Assembly (NCBI RefSeq): GCF_025950235.1
Contig: NZ_JAPDDT010000001.1
Coordinates: forward strand, 434,001-498,000
Length of the DNA: 64,000 nucleotides
Direction: 5' to 3'
Source: Luteolibacter arcticus
GTDB lineage: Bacteria; Verrucomicrobiota; Verrucomicrobiia; Verrucomicrobiales; Akkermansiaceae
Shown here: piece by piece, positions 43,246 through 50,717 of the stretch
How positions within the stretch are numbered: the first letter of the stretch is position 1
Layout: every line of letters starts with the position of its first letter
The notes under the pieces: generated by a model
What the model was told of the DNA's origin: nothing
Database searches by the model: none
Seen by the model: the letters and a program-made list of their open reading frames with translations, nothing else
Program-made: the position numbers and the translations under genes

Positions 43246-44178
43246 ATGAGCGACGTCGTTCTACTTTTCTCCGGACAGGGCGCCCAAAAGGTGGGCATGG
43301 GCAAGGACTTCCACGAGGCATCGGAGACGGCGCGAGCGTTGTTCCGCCAGGCCGATGAGGCATTGGGCTTCGGTCTTTCGCAGATCATGTTTGAGGGCCC
43401 GGATGACGAACTCACCCGCACATCCCGCTGCCAGCCGGCGCTTTACCTCCACGGGTTGGTCGCGCTGGCGCTGCTGAAGGAGCGCGTGGGCGGCCTGAAT
43501 CCGGTGGCTGCGGCCGGTCTTTCGCTAGGTGAATTCACCGCGCACTCGGCTGCGGGCACGTTCTCATTCGAAGATGGCCTAAGGATCGTCGCGCGCCGTG
43601 GCCTCTTCATGGAGGAAGCCTGCGAAGCGACGCAGGGCTCGATGGCCGCTCTGATCGGCGGCGAGGAAGGCGCCGTCAAGGCATTGGCCGCGGAATGCGA
43701 CGTGGATGTCGCGAACTTCAATGCCCCCGGCCAGATCGTGCTCTCGGGCACCGTCGCCGGCATCGATGCCGCGGTGGAAAAGGCCCGCGACCACGGCATC
43801 CGCCGCGCCATCAAATTGAACGTCGCCGGTGCCTACCACAGCCGCCTGATGCAGCCGGCGCAGGACAAGCTGGCCGCCGAGCTGGCGGGCGTCGCGATCC
43901 AGTCACCGGTGCTTCCCGTCGTCTGCAATTTCGGTGCTTCGGTGGTGTCTAAACCGGCGGAAATCCGCAGCATGCTGGAGAAGCAGGTGACGGGCTCCGT
44001 GCGCTGGACGGAATCGATCCGGTTGCTGGTGGAAAAGGGCCACCGCACCTTCATCGAGCTCGGTCCCGGAAAGGTTTTAGCGGGCCTGGTGGCGAAGATT
44101 GAGAAGGATGCGACGGTGCATTCCGTCGAGGATCTGGCGTCCTTGGAAGCGGTCGTCGAGGCCCTCTCCCAAAGGTAA
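43246..44178 (+). CDS. fabD: Malonyl-CoA:ACP transacylase
   Basis: A 310-residue enzyme that loads malonyl onto acyl carrier protein for fatty acid synthesis. N-terminal FSGQGAQKVGMG, the nucleophile motif GLSLGEF (~92-98; Leu replaces the His of E. coli GHSLGE), and the catalytic-His motif GAYHSRLM (~200) are present, plus the C-terminal ELGPGKVLAGL. The frame is open 16 codons upstream, but the ATG at 43246 gives the family start. Located 13 bases after glycerate kinase, 105 bases before tRNA-Asp. Confidence 0.94.
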   Translation: MSDVVLLFSGQGAQKVGMGKDFHEASETARALFRQADEALGFGLSQIMFEGPDDELTRTSRCQPALYLHGLVALALLKERVGGLNPVAAAGLSLGEFTAHSAAGTFSFEDGLRIVARRGLFMEEACEATQGSMAALIGGEEGAVKALAAECDVDVANFNAPGQIVLSGTVAGIDAAVEKARDHGIRRAIKLNVAGAYHSRLMQPAQDKLAAELAGVAIQSPVLPVVCNFGASVVSKPAEIRSMLEKQVTGSVRWTESIRLLVEKGHRTFIELGPGKVLAGLVAKIEKDATVHSVEDLASLEAVVEALSQR

Positions 44179-44283
44179 GAAAAAGTCAAATTAGGTATTG
44201 CGCGGGGCCGGGCACGTACCTAGCTTCCGCGCACGCCGCACGGGGCACCAAGCAACCGGCGGCGCGCAAGAGAAACTACCAGT

Positions 44284-44360
44284 GGAGCGGTAGTTCAGTT
44301 GGTTAGAATGCCGCCCTGTCACGGCGGAGGTCGCGGGTTCGAGTCCCGTCCGCTCCGCCA
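44284..44360 (+). tRNA. tRNA-Asp (anticodon GTC), CCA encoded
   Basis: A 77-base cloverleaf: acceptor GGAGCGG pairs with CCGCTCC, D-arm TAGTTCAGTTGGTTA, anticodon stem CCGCC/GGCGG around CTGTCAC with anticodon GTC, T-loop GGTTCGAGTCC, discriminator G and encoded CCA. The prophage integrase gene begins just downstream and points at the tRNA, so its 3' half is the probable attachment site. Confidence 0.97.
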
Positions 44361-44384
44361 CTCTTTACGAGTGGCCAAAGGTTA

Positions 44385-44424
44385 AAAGCCCCGTAGTCGC
44401 AATGACTTACGGGGCTTTCTTTTG
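44385..44424. terminator. Hairpin terminator between tRNA-Asp and integrase
   Basis: An 11-bp stem (AAAGCCCCGTA/TACGGGGCTTT) with a 12-base loop, followed by CTTTT on the plus strand and flanked by AAAA on the left, so it could work in both directions. It would end the tRNA transcript and the integrase transcript. Confidence 0.75.
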
Positions 44425-44452
44425 CCCGGTGCCCGCAGTGTTCTACCGTGTT

Positions 44453-45607
44453 CTACGGATTGAGCAGCGCGAACCACTCTTCCGCTTCCTCCCGGGACTT
44501 GGCGTCGTTGTAGCTTTTGCGGGCTTCGGCCTCGCTGTTCCCGGCTTCCATGGAGGTTTGCGCGAGCCCGACCAGCGCCGCGCGGAAGCTGATGAAGCTG
44601 TTCCGCAGGCCATTGGGCTTCCATCCACCGACGAGCTCGCCGAGCCGCGTCGTGAGCGCGTCCTCGTGCTTCAGCTTCTTGTTGGGCGGACGCGTGGGCG
44701 TGAGCCGGCCGGAGGGTAGGGGAGAGAGCCAGGCCGCCGCGTTGTCGTGGAGCTTGATCACGCGCCGTTCGTCCATCTTGGCGGTCTCAGCCCGGACGAT
44801 GATCAGCCCGCGGTCGAGGTTGATGTCCTCGCCGGCCAGCGGGCTTTTCTCGGAGCCGTAGGGAGGGAACAATTCCGAGTAGCGGAGCCCGTGGAAGCCG
44901 GAGAGGACCAGCCACGATCGATACTCAGGCGGGCAGGCATCGAGTAGCTTCCGCATTTCGCCGACGGTGTACGTCGGCGGCACCTTCCGCACCACCTTGG
45001 GACGCTCGAGCTTCTCGGCCGCGGTGGTCTTGTCGGGGAGGTAGTCGCGCTTGCGGGCCCAGCGGAAAAGGGTCACCGCCGCGCCACGGAGATTCCGCCG
45101 GCGCTTTGCCGACAGGTGCGCCGACTTCGCGAGCCATTCCTCGAGATCCTTCACGGTCACGGCGCCGATCCCCTTCGCCTCGTGGAAGTGCGCCTTGAGG
45201 CTCCCCAGGTCGCCGCGCAGTGATCGGATATTGCGCTCCGATGCCCCGCGGTTCGCCTCCTTGATGGCGAGGAACTCGGCGACCACGGCATGCAGCGTCA
45301 CGTCTGGATGCTGGCGAGTCTTCCACTCCATGAATTCCTCCAGCAGCCGCAGCGTCGGATCCGCCTTGAGGATGCGGGCAAGCCGCGCCTTCACCACCGG
45401 TGCGAGAACGTCGACGACTTCCCCGCCGTGAAGTTGCTTGGCGATCTTCTCCTTGAGCTTCTCCGGCGTGGATGCGGTGAGCTGCCGGCGCTTCGAGGTG
45501 TCGGGATCCGTGAAATCCCAACGCCAGTAATCGCGGCCGGTGGGATGCTGCCACGGGTAGATTTCAACCGTGATTCGGCCGACCTTGAGGCTCTGGCGAA
45601 CTGGCAT
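44453..45607 (-). CDS. Phage integrase, tyrosine recombinase family
   Basis: A 384-residue tyrosine recombinase. The N-terminal ~70 residues look like an arm-binding domain (YPWQHPTGRDYWRWDFTD), the core-binding SAM-like helices are at ~115-200, and the catalytic domain follows: Arg in HGLRYSE (~239), second Arg in NGLRNSF (~331) and tyrosine in KSYNDAKS (~366). Box II usually reads HxLRH and is followed by a GH; here Asn stands at the His places (NGLRN, AGNS). Arg-Arg-Tyr are kept. It faces tRNA-Asp and would recombine phage and tRNA attachment sites. Gap of 11 bases from the repressor, so the two are probably co-transcribed. Confidence 0.88.
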   Translation of the reverse strand: MPVRQSLKVGRITVEIYPWQHPTGRDYWRWDFTDPDTSKRRQLTASTPEKLKEKIAKQLHGGEVVDVLAPVVKARLARILKADPTLRLLEEFMEWKTRQHPDVTLHAVVAEFLAIKEANRGASERNIRSLRGDLGSLKAHFHEAKGIGAVTVKDLEEWLAKSAHLSAKRRRNLRGAAVTLFRWARKRDYLPDKTTAAEKLERPKVVRKVPPTYTVGEMRKLLDACPPEYRSWLVLSGFHGLRYSELFPPYGSEKSPLAGEDINLDRGLIIVRAETAKMDERRVIKLHDNAAAWLSPLPSGRLTPTRPPNKKLKHEDALTTRLGELVGGWKPNGLRNSFISFRAALVGLAQTSMEAGNSEAEARKSYNDAKSREEAEEWFALLNP

Positions 45608-45618
45608 GCTGGCCGAGA

Positions 45619-46104
45619 TTAGAATTCGCCCTTCTGATAGAAATCGCGAAGGAAACCCAGCGTTTCGGCTCCGATCTTCGCATAGTGCGGGTCCTGGTGA
45701 TCTTCCCAGCGCATCACCACTCGGGTGATCTCCTCGCCGATCACCTTGAGTGCTTCCGTGCTGACGGACGGCAGGAAAGCCTTTTTGGCATCGCCGCCTT
45801 TCAGTAGAACAAGAGCCTCCAAGACGCTGGAAAACGCAGCATCCTCCTCGGCCATCTGCGTGAGTTGCAGGGCGGTGCTGGAAACTTCCCCTCCTACAAA
45901 GCGGAGTTTTACCAAGCGAATTTCCAAGATCTCGCCGATCTTAATCGCTTGAGCGTCAGGGATCGTTGGATAGATGCCCCTTAGTAGCTTTGAAATGTAA
46001 GAGCGATCGACGCCGAGTTTTTCGGCGAGCGCGGTTTGGCTCATATTGCCCCGATCCTTCATCCCTCGGATGATCTTTTCGATTACTTGAGCTGTGACCT
46101 GCAT
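45619..46104 (-). CDS. Phage repressor-like HTH protein
   Basis: About 161 residues from the ATG at 46104 (the frame is open 22 codons further to a TTG within the control region). A Cro/cI-type helix-turn-helix is at ~18-50: MSQTALAEKLGVDRSYISKLLRG. The rest is helical with no S24 peptidase Ser/Lys motif that I can see, so SOS autocleavage of the LexA/cI kind is not predicted. Divergent from the early operon and upstream of the integrase, the classical place for the lysogeny repressor. Confidence 0.75.
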   Translation of the reverse strand: MQVTAQVIEKIIRGMKDRGNMSQTALAEKLGVDRSYISKLLRGIYPTIPDAQAIKIGEILEIRLVKLRFVGGEVSSTALQLTQMAEEDAAFSSVLEALVLLKGGDAKKAFLPSVSTEALKVIGEEITRVVMRWEDHQDPHYAKIGAETLGFLRDFYQKGEF

Positions 46105-46217
46105 ATTTTTTGGGGTCGAAAACCTTGATGGACCGGGGATTGACGAACAATTGGGACTTTTATTCAACAAATTCCCTTGAGGACTTTTAGTCCCTATGGT
46201 GACTTGGCGTCACCGAC
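46105..46217. promoter_or_regulatory. Divergent control region with candidate operators
   Basis: An AT-rich region between repressor and early operon. GGGACTTTTATTC at 46153 and GGACTTTTAGTCC at 46181 share GGACTTTTA at a 27-base spacing; the second is a perfect 5+5 palindrome around TTT. These are natural candidates for repressor operators overlapping early promoters. I do not assign -35/-10 boxes. Confidence 0.5.
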
Positions 46218-46406
46218 ATGAAGAAGCTGCTCATTCACGACGAAGTCCACCGCGAGGTGAAAGCCGAAGCCGCTCGCCAAGGGCGGAGTGTCCCCGACAC
46301 CGGCAGCGAACTCTTGGCGACCGCTCTCGATCTGCTCCGCGAGGGGAAGATCGAGTTTCCACCGCAACCGGCCCCGGAGCCCGCCGCTGCGACCACCGAA
46401 GGCTGA
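46218..46406 (+). CDS. Small ribbon-helix-helix-like protein
   Basis: A 62-residue protein whose first ~45 residues (LLIHDEVHREVKAEAARQGR, then SVPDTGSELLATALDLLREG) fit the beta-helix-helix pattern of Arc/CopG-type DNA-binding proteins. The tail is Pro/Ala-rich. First gene of the rightward operon, so a Cro-like role opposite the repressor is possible. That is inference from position. Confidence 0.55.
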   Translation: MKKLLIHDEVHREVKAEAARQGRSVPDTGSELLATALDLLREGKIEFPPQPAPEPAAATTEG

Positions 46407-46424
46407 TCCCCACCGCCTCCTTCC

Positions 46425-46685
46425 TTGATCACCCTCGACCAACTCGAACCAGAGGAGCGGCAGCAGCTCCTTCGCATGGCCGCCCGCGAGCTCGCTGCCC
46501 AGCAGTTCGCCGAGATGGACCTGATGTATCCCGAGATGGTCGCAGCACTCACCAAGTGCGACGTGCGGACCTTGGAGGGCAGGGGACTCGAGCGGATCGA
46601 GCTGACCCCGAAGAACGTCCGCTATCGGCGGTGCGATGTGGAGAAGCTGATTGACGAATCTGCAACCAAACGCCGCCGCCGATGA
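46425..46685 (+). CDS. Excisionase-like winged-HTH protein
   Basis: An 86-residue protein from a TTG start (46425), with an in-frame ATG 16 codons later. The C-terminal half (ALTKCDVRTLEGRGLERIEL, then RYRRCDVEKLIDE) matches the MerR/excisionase-type winged helix, in which a helix-turn-helix is followed by a YRRSDVEKWI-like strand-helix. Probable Xis or regulator. Its stop overlaps the next start by ATGA. Confidence 0.55.
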   Translation: MITLDQLEPEERQQLLRMAARELAAQQFAEMDLMYPEMVAALTKCDVRTLEGRGLERIELTPKNVRYRRCDVEKLIDESATKRRRR

Positions 46686-47842
46686 ACTTGAACCTCGGCG
46701 ACCGCGTCCACAGCTACCACTCCGCGCACTACAACAAGCGCGGCGCGATCATCGCGATCGAGTTCGGCGGCGTGATCAAGGTCCGCCTGGATGACGGCAA
46801 CGAGTTCACCTGCAACCGCGGCGACCTAGAAACGATTTTGCCCCCGGCCGCTGGAACGACCGAGGGCATGAGCACCGGCCCCGAAGGGCCTCAACACGAC
46901 AAACCAATGCCACCAAAATCATCCGCCGACAAGGCGCAACCCACCGGCGAAACGATCCCCGAAGTGATCATCGCCCCCGAAAACGAGGTGCTAATCCTTC
47001 GCACTTGCACCCGCAACGAGGCCGGCCAGCTTGTCGGCTACGGCGGATTTCCATGGCCCGAGTCCGGCCCGGTGCATGCGCCGGAAAGCTGGAATCCCGC
47101 ATGGGGTGAAAAGCCTTACGACTTCATCGGCGGCTTCGATCCTCGCATCTCATGTGGCGCCGGTCTTCACGGGCTCGAGGAAGGCAACTTCGACGGCGAC
47201 TGGAATCTTCTCAATTGGGATATCGATGCCCAGGCAATGCTGGTCGTGACCGACAAGACCACTCTCGCCCGTGTCGGTTGCAAGGTGAAGTTCCAGAGCG
47301 GGATTGTCCGCAAGCTGGTCTCGCTGGCCGAGGGACTGTGTGCGCTGTTCTGCCAGCCGAAGCACATCAACGCCGAGGTCGCCCGGATCGCTGAAGAAGC
47401 CAAGAAGGACAATGATCCTGCGCACCCTGTTGAGGGCAACGCCTCGCGTCTCGCAGCGTCCGGCTACGCCTCGCAGCTCGCAGCGTCCGGCTACGCCTCG
47501 CAGCTCGCAGCGTCCGGCTACGCCTCGCGTCTCGCAGCGTCCGGCAACGCCTCGCAGCTCGCAGCGTCCGGCAACGCCTCGCAGCTCGCAGCGTCCGGCA
47601 ACGACTCGCAGCTCGCAGCGTCCGGCTACGCCTCGCGTCTCGCAGCGTCCGGCAACGACTCAATCGCCGTATCCGCCGGCCTCCTCTCACGAGCGAAGGC
47701 CGGGACCAACGGTGCGATCGCCCTTGCCTGGCACGATGGAACCCGGATCCGGGTCGCTGTCGGCTACGTCGGTGAAAACGGCATCGAGGCCGACACCTGG
47801 TATCAGGTCAGCGAAGCCGGAGAACTCGTGAAGGTCGACTGA
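46682..47842 (+). CDS. Phage protein with 9-residue tandem repeat solenoid
   Basis: A 386-residue protein in three parts. Residues 1-55 resemble a small SH3/KOW-like barrel (GDRVHSYHSAHYNKRGAIIA). Residues ~95-245 form a globular domain with WGEKPYDFIGGFDP and CGAGLHGLEEGNFDGD, of a kind seen N-terminal to such repeats in other phage proteins. Residues 252-332 are nine 9-residue units of consensus G[YN][AD]S[QR]LAAS, and ~50 residues close the solenoid. The regular S-G-x-x-S spacing suggests a left- or right-handed beta-solenoid. No function is known to me. Confidence 0.7.
   Translation: MNLNLGDRVHSYHSAHYNKRGAIIAIEFGGVIKVRLDDGNEFTCNRGDLETILPPAAGTTEGMSTGPEGPQHDKPMPPKSSADKAQPTGETIPEVIIAPENEVLILRTCTRNEAGQLVGYGGFPWPESGPVHAPESWNPAWGEKPYDFIGGFDPRISCGAGLHGLEEGNFDGDWNLLNWDIDAQAMLVVTDKTTLARVGCKVKFQSGIVRKLVSLAEGLCALFCQPKHINAEVARIAEEAKKDNDPAHPVEGNASRLAASGYASQLAASGYASQLAASGYASRLAASGNASQLAASGNASQLAASGNDSQLAASGYASRLAASGNDSIAVSAGLLSRAKAGTNGAIALAWHDGTRIRVAVGYVGENGIEADTWYQVSEAGELVKVD
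47435..47677 (+). repeat. 27-bp in-frame tandem repeat, nine units
   Basis: Nine 27-base units encode GxxSxLAAS. The first eight are almost identical at DNA level: they vary only at a TAC/AAC codon, a GCC/GAC codon and a CAG/CGT codon. The ninth is degenerate. Near-identity implies recent expansion or homogenisation, and unit number could change without breaking the frame. Confidence 0.9.
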
Positions 47843-48045
47843 TGAAAGCCATCATCGTGCTCGGCCTGATCGTCGCAGCGTGGTGCGCCGTTGCGGTCGT
47901 GATCTTCGCGACCTGCGAAGCGCCCAAGTCGGCGATCGGAGCGGCCTGTGCCTCGGTCGTGATCACGTTCGCAAGCCTCCGTCTGTCGCGCCGCCTCCGT
48001 GAGCGCGAGGAAGACCGAATGTTCTACACCCATCCCCGGGTTTGA
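47842..48045 (+). CDS. Small membrane protein
   Basis: A 67-residue protein with two hydrophobic stretches (IIVLGLIVAAWCAVAVVIFA at ~4-23 and AIGAACASVVITFASL at ~31-46) and a basic tail (RRLREREEDR). The start overlaps the previous stop by one base (TGATG). No family recognised. Function unknown. Confidence 0.6.
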   Translation: MKAIIVLGLIVAAWCAVAVVIFATCEAPKSAIGAACASVVITFASLRLSRRLREREEDRMFYTHPRV

Positions 48046-48073
48046 GCCCGGGCATTTCCAACAAACGAATCCT

Positions 48074-48841
48074 ATGAAACTGAGCGAAAAGAAAACCGGC
48101 GAATTCACGCCGCACCCCGAAACCGAATCCCCCGTTAAGGCCGTGATCGTCGACGTGACCCCGTTGAAGAAGCGGGACACCGAGTATGGCGTGAAGGAGG
48201 AATTCCGCCTCGTCTTTGAGACCGAGGAGAAGATGGAGAACGGCGACAACTTCACGGTTCGCAGCCGCCTCTATTCGCCCTCCCTCAATGAGAAGGCGAA
48301 CTTCCGGAAGGACATCAAGAAGCTGCTCGGCCGCGACCTGACGGCGCAGGAGCTGCAGGAGTTCGATACCGAGAGCCTGATCGGCATGGGCGCGAAGCTC
48401 ATGATCGACCACACGCACAAGGACAACGAGACCTACGCGAACATCGTCCTGATCAAGCCCGACGAGTCCCCGATGAAGCCAGGCGGCAAGTACGTCCGTC
48501 TCAAGGACCGCGAGCAGAAGAGCGATAGCGGCGGCGGGTCGGGCGGCAGCGGCGGCAAGGATGCCACCTACAAGAAAGCGCCCGATGCGGCCGAAGCCCG
48601 CGAGCCGTGGCAGAAGTGCAAGGTTCACGTCGGCAAGCACAAGGGCGTCGATCTCGGTGACCTCGACCAAGACGCCGTGCTCGCGCTGCTAGAGAAGTGG
48701 CTTCCGAAGTGCGGAGCCGAGGGCCAGCCGAAACCGACGGCCGACGACAAGCGGCTGAAGGCGGCGCTCGAGGAAGTGAAGGCGTTGCTCGAAGGCACGA
48801 CGGCCGCCGAGCCCGAGGCGGAACCCGAAGCGGATTATTAA
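48074..48841 (+). CDS. Probable phage ssDNA-binding-type protein with GKHKG domain and acidic DY tail
   Basis: About 255 residues from the ATG at 48074. The N-terminal ~140 residues are beta-rich (VKAVIVDVTPLKKRDTEYGV, KEEFRLVFETEEKM, GAKLMIDHTHKDNE) and fit an OB-fold ssDNA-binding protein of the DUF669/phage-SSB kind. A Gly/Ser linker (GGGSGGSGG) leads to a C-terminal domain with WQKCKVHVGKHKGVDLGDL, resembling the small domain seen after DnaQ/ExoX exonucleases. The end is acidic, EAEPEADY. Acidic tips on ssDNA-binding proteins usually recruit partners. The SSB call is inference from fold pattern and place next to an exonuclease. Confidence 0.5.
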   Translation: MKLSEKKTGEFTPHPETESPVKAVIVDVTPLKKRDTEYGVKEEFRLVFETEEKMENGDNFTVRSRLYSPSLNEKANFRKDIKKLLGRDLTAQELQEFDTESLIGMGAKLMIDHTHKDNETYANIVLIKPDESPMKPGGKYVRLKDREQKSDSGGGSGGSGGKDATYKKAPDAAEAREPWQKCKVHVGKHKGVDLGDLDQDAVLALLEKWLPKCGAEGQPKPTADDKRLKAALEEVKALLEGTTAAEPEAEPEADY

Positions 48842-48853
48842 CCCTGGAATTAC

Positions 48854-48878
48854 GGCGGGAGGTCCGATCCCTCCCGCC
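48854..48878 (+). terminator. Hairpin between SSB-like gene and exonuclease
   Basis: Perfect 9-bp stem GGCGGGAGG/CCTCCCGCC with a 7-base loop, 24 bases before the exonuclease start. No T-run follows, so it may be a partial terminator or an mRNA-stabilising hairpin. Confidence 0.45.
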
Positions 48879-48901
48879 ATTTCCACCACCATCATTCTAT
48901 C

Positions 48902-49666
48902 ATGATCTCCAATTTTGAAGACGCCGGCACGCTCGGCCCATCGCCGCAGCCGTCCGCACCGCGTGAACCTGGCATCGTCGTGTTCGACATTGAGACGGGC
49001 CCGCGACCAGTCGCCGAGCTCGAAGCGCTGATGCCCGAGTTCGAAGCGCCCGCCAACTACAAGGACCCGGCGAAGATCGCGGAGGCGATCGAGCAGAAGC
49101 GCGCGGCGTGGATCGAGAAAGCGGCGCTGTCACCGCTCACCGGCCGGGTGCTGGCGATCGGCGCGCTGATCGATGGCGAATACCTGCATGCCATTCAAGG
49201 CGACGGCTTCGACAGCGAGGCTGAAATCATCGGCTGGTTTTGGACGATGATCGGCAACCGCACGATCCTGATCGGTCACAACTCCAACCGCTTCGATCTG
49301 CCGTTCCTGTTCCGCCGCTCGTGGTCGCTTGGCATCCTGCCTCCGCCGCGGTCCAACGGCCGGAGCTTCGCCGGGTCCATCGACCTGATGGAGGCATGGC
49401 AGCTCGGCGACCGCACCGAGTTCATCTCGCTCGACACCGTGGCGAAGTTCCTCGGCGTCGGCGCGAAGACGGGCAGCGGCGGACAGTTCGCCGACCTGCT
49501 GAAGTTCGATGTCGAGGCGGCTCTTCGCTACCTCGAGAACGACGTGATGCTGACCGCTCGCGTCGCCGAGCGCATGGGCTTCGATGCTGGTTGCCCCGAC
49601 GTGGCGACCGCATCGAAGGAAGCCGTTCCTCAACCCGCATCCGTCGGCGACCCCGACGACTACTAA
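48902..49666 (+). CDS. DEDD-type 3'-5' exonuclease
   Basis: A 254-residue RNase H-fold exonuclease. ExoI motif VFDIETGPR (~24; Asp and Glu), ExoII GHNSNRFDLPFLFR (~123; Asp) and ExoIII YLENDVMLTARVAE (Tyr and Asp, so DEDDy class) are all present; it resembles the PolB-like predicted exonucleases. Likely acts in phage replication or recombination. It ends in VGDPDDY, sharing the acidic DY tip with three neighbours. Confidence 0.85.
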   Translation: MISNFEDAGTLGPSPQPSAPREPGIVVFDIETGPRPVAELEALMPEFEAPANYKDPAKIAEAIEQKRAAWIEKAALSPLTGRVLAIGALIDGEYLHAIQGDGFDSEAEIIGWFWTMIGNRTILIGHNSNRFDLPFLFRRSWSLGILPPPRSNGRSFAGSIDLMEAWQLGDRTEFISLDTVAKFLGVGAKTGSGGQFADLLKFDVEAALRYLENDVMLTARVAERMGFDAGCPDVATASKEAVPQPASVGDPDDY

Positions 49667-49667
49667 G

Positions 49668-50012
49668 ATGAAACTGAAGCGTGTTCTCCGATGGATGCTC
49701 AGCAATGCCGCGCTGGGCCTACTGGTCTGGTTGGCTGTTAACAACGTCACCGGAGCGGGTAGATTGCTCTCCTTTGTTACTTGGTTCTTCGCGGTCCTGA
49801 TCTTCCTGATCGCCGCTAATAACGAGGCGAAGGAAAAGCTCCGACTGCGGGGGCGATCCCTGCCTGCTTGGTTGTCCCATGGCGTCGGCTACACCATGGT
49901 CTTCGTTCTGGTGTGGCATGGGTGGGGGTTCACCGCCTTTGCTCTCGTCATCTGCGAACTGTCCGAAGCTGCGATCTACGACGGCGGCGAGAACGGAAAG
50001 GAGACTGCCTAA
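49668..50012 (+). CDS. Three-helix membrane protein
   Basis: A 114-residue protein from the ATG at 49668, one base after the exonuclease stop. Three hydrophobic segments are at ~8-24, ~32-50 and ~75-98 (VGYTMVFVLVWHGWGFTAFA). No known family. It could be a phage membrane protein affecting the host envelope. Function unknown. Confidence 0.6.
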   Translation: MKLKRVLRWMLSNAALGLLVWLAVNNVTGAGRLLSFVTWFFAVLIFLIAANNEAKEKLRLRGRSLPAWLSHGVGYTMVFVLVWHGWGFTAFALVICELSEAAIYDGGENGKETA

Positions 50013-50013
50013 G

Positions 50014-50427
50014 ATGCCGACCATTGCCGAGATTCTCGCGGCGAAGTCCGGCAAGGCTGCCGCTCCTGTCCAACCGGGGGCGGCGGCACCGGCCGCAAAA
50101 AAGCCGCTAGCGGGCGGGCTGAAGATCGGCCCCGACAAGCCGGAGATCACGCCCTTCGACCAACCGTCGGAGATCCTCCCGCGGTCGCTCTCCTCGACAT
50201 CCGGCGAGGACGTGCCGCGAGCACCGCTCAACGCGACGCCGGAGGAACTCGTGTGGCATTCGGCGCTGCAAGGCCTGAACACGGAGCTTTGCGTGATCCC
50301 GGATCCGGACCCGCGCAGCGAGCGGGCATGGGTGGCGATTCGCCGACCGAAGGAGCCGGAACGGCCGCTGTATCTCTTCGCCCTACCGATCTTCCCGCCG
50401 CCGACGACGCCGACGGAACCGTTCTAA
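50014..50427 (+). CDS. Phage protein with N-terminal IAEILAAK tag
   Basis: A 137-residue protein from the ATG at 50014. It starts MPTIAEILAAKSG followed by an Ala/Pro-rich linker, then a compact domain from ~58 (SSTSGEDVPRAPLNATPEE, WHSALQGLNTELCVIPDPDP). The N-terminal peptide is shared with two other prophage proteins (57808 and 58206). No family recognised. Its end overlaps the frame of the next ORF. Confidence 0.6.
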   Translation: MPTIAEILAAKSGKAAAPVQPGAAAPAAKKPLAGGLKIGPDKPEITPFDQPSEILPRSLSSTSGEDVPRAPLNATPEELVWHSALQGLNTELCVIPDPDPRSERAWVAIRRPKEPERPLYLFALPIFPPPTTPTEPF

Positions 50428-50705
50428 CCGAGCCCGATGACGGTTACCTTCCTCCCCTGGCTCCCCCGCATATTCGGCTCGCGCGCCGCAAGCCGCTTTC
50501 GGCGGACATCCCGCGGCCGGGCAGCATAGCGGCGACGCTTGCCGCCGAAGCAAAAGCGCAGCGCGACAAGCTGCTCGCCCCGCCGCCGGGGTCTTGCATG
50601 ACCTGCCACTCACGGTGGCGACGACAATTTAACGAAGGCCAGTGCGTGTGCACCGGCCATGTCCAACTCGGCCGCGCTGGAATCCCGCGAGCCCCTGGCA
50701 CCTGA
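50253..50705 (+). CDS. Possible zinc-binding phage protein; start unresolved
   Basis: Coding character is clear only from about 50428 to 50705: a helical stretch (SIAATLAAEAKAQRDKLLAP) followed by SCMTCHSRWRRQFNEGQCVC, a CxxC...CxC zinc-type cluster. The frame opens at a GTG (50253) that overlaps the previous gene by 175 bases; no ATG or good start lies near 50428. Either translation starts inside the upstream gene, a rare start is used, or the two ORFs are one protein joined by a -1 frameshift (natural or a sequencing error). Confidence 0.45.
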   Translation: MAFGAARPEHGALRDPGSGPAQRAGMGGDSPTEGAGTAAVSLRPTDLPAADDADGTVLTEPDDGYLPPLAPPHIRLARRKPLSADIPRPGSIAATLAAEAKAQRDKLLAPPPGSCMTCHSRWRRQFNEGQCVCTGHVQLGRAGIPRAPGT

Positions 50706-50717
50706 CGAATCATTCTC

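Noticed and set aside
44340..44380. A second tRNA or the full attachment duplicate just after tRNA-Asp
   Set aside because: No cloverleaf or duplicate of the tRNA 3' end is found here; the other attachment site must lie beyond 64 kb.
47435..47677. CRISPR array
   Set aside because: The repeats are directly contiguous 27-bp units inside an open reading frame, with no spacers.
49130..49750. 206-codon minus-strand ORF opposite the prophage exonuclease
   Set aside because: Antisense to a protein with all three exonuclease motifs; no independent support.
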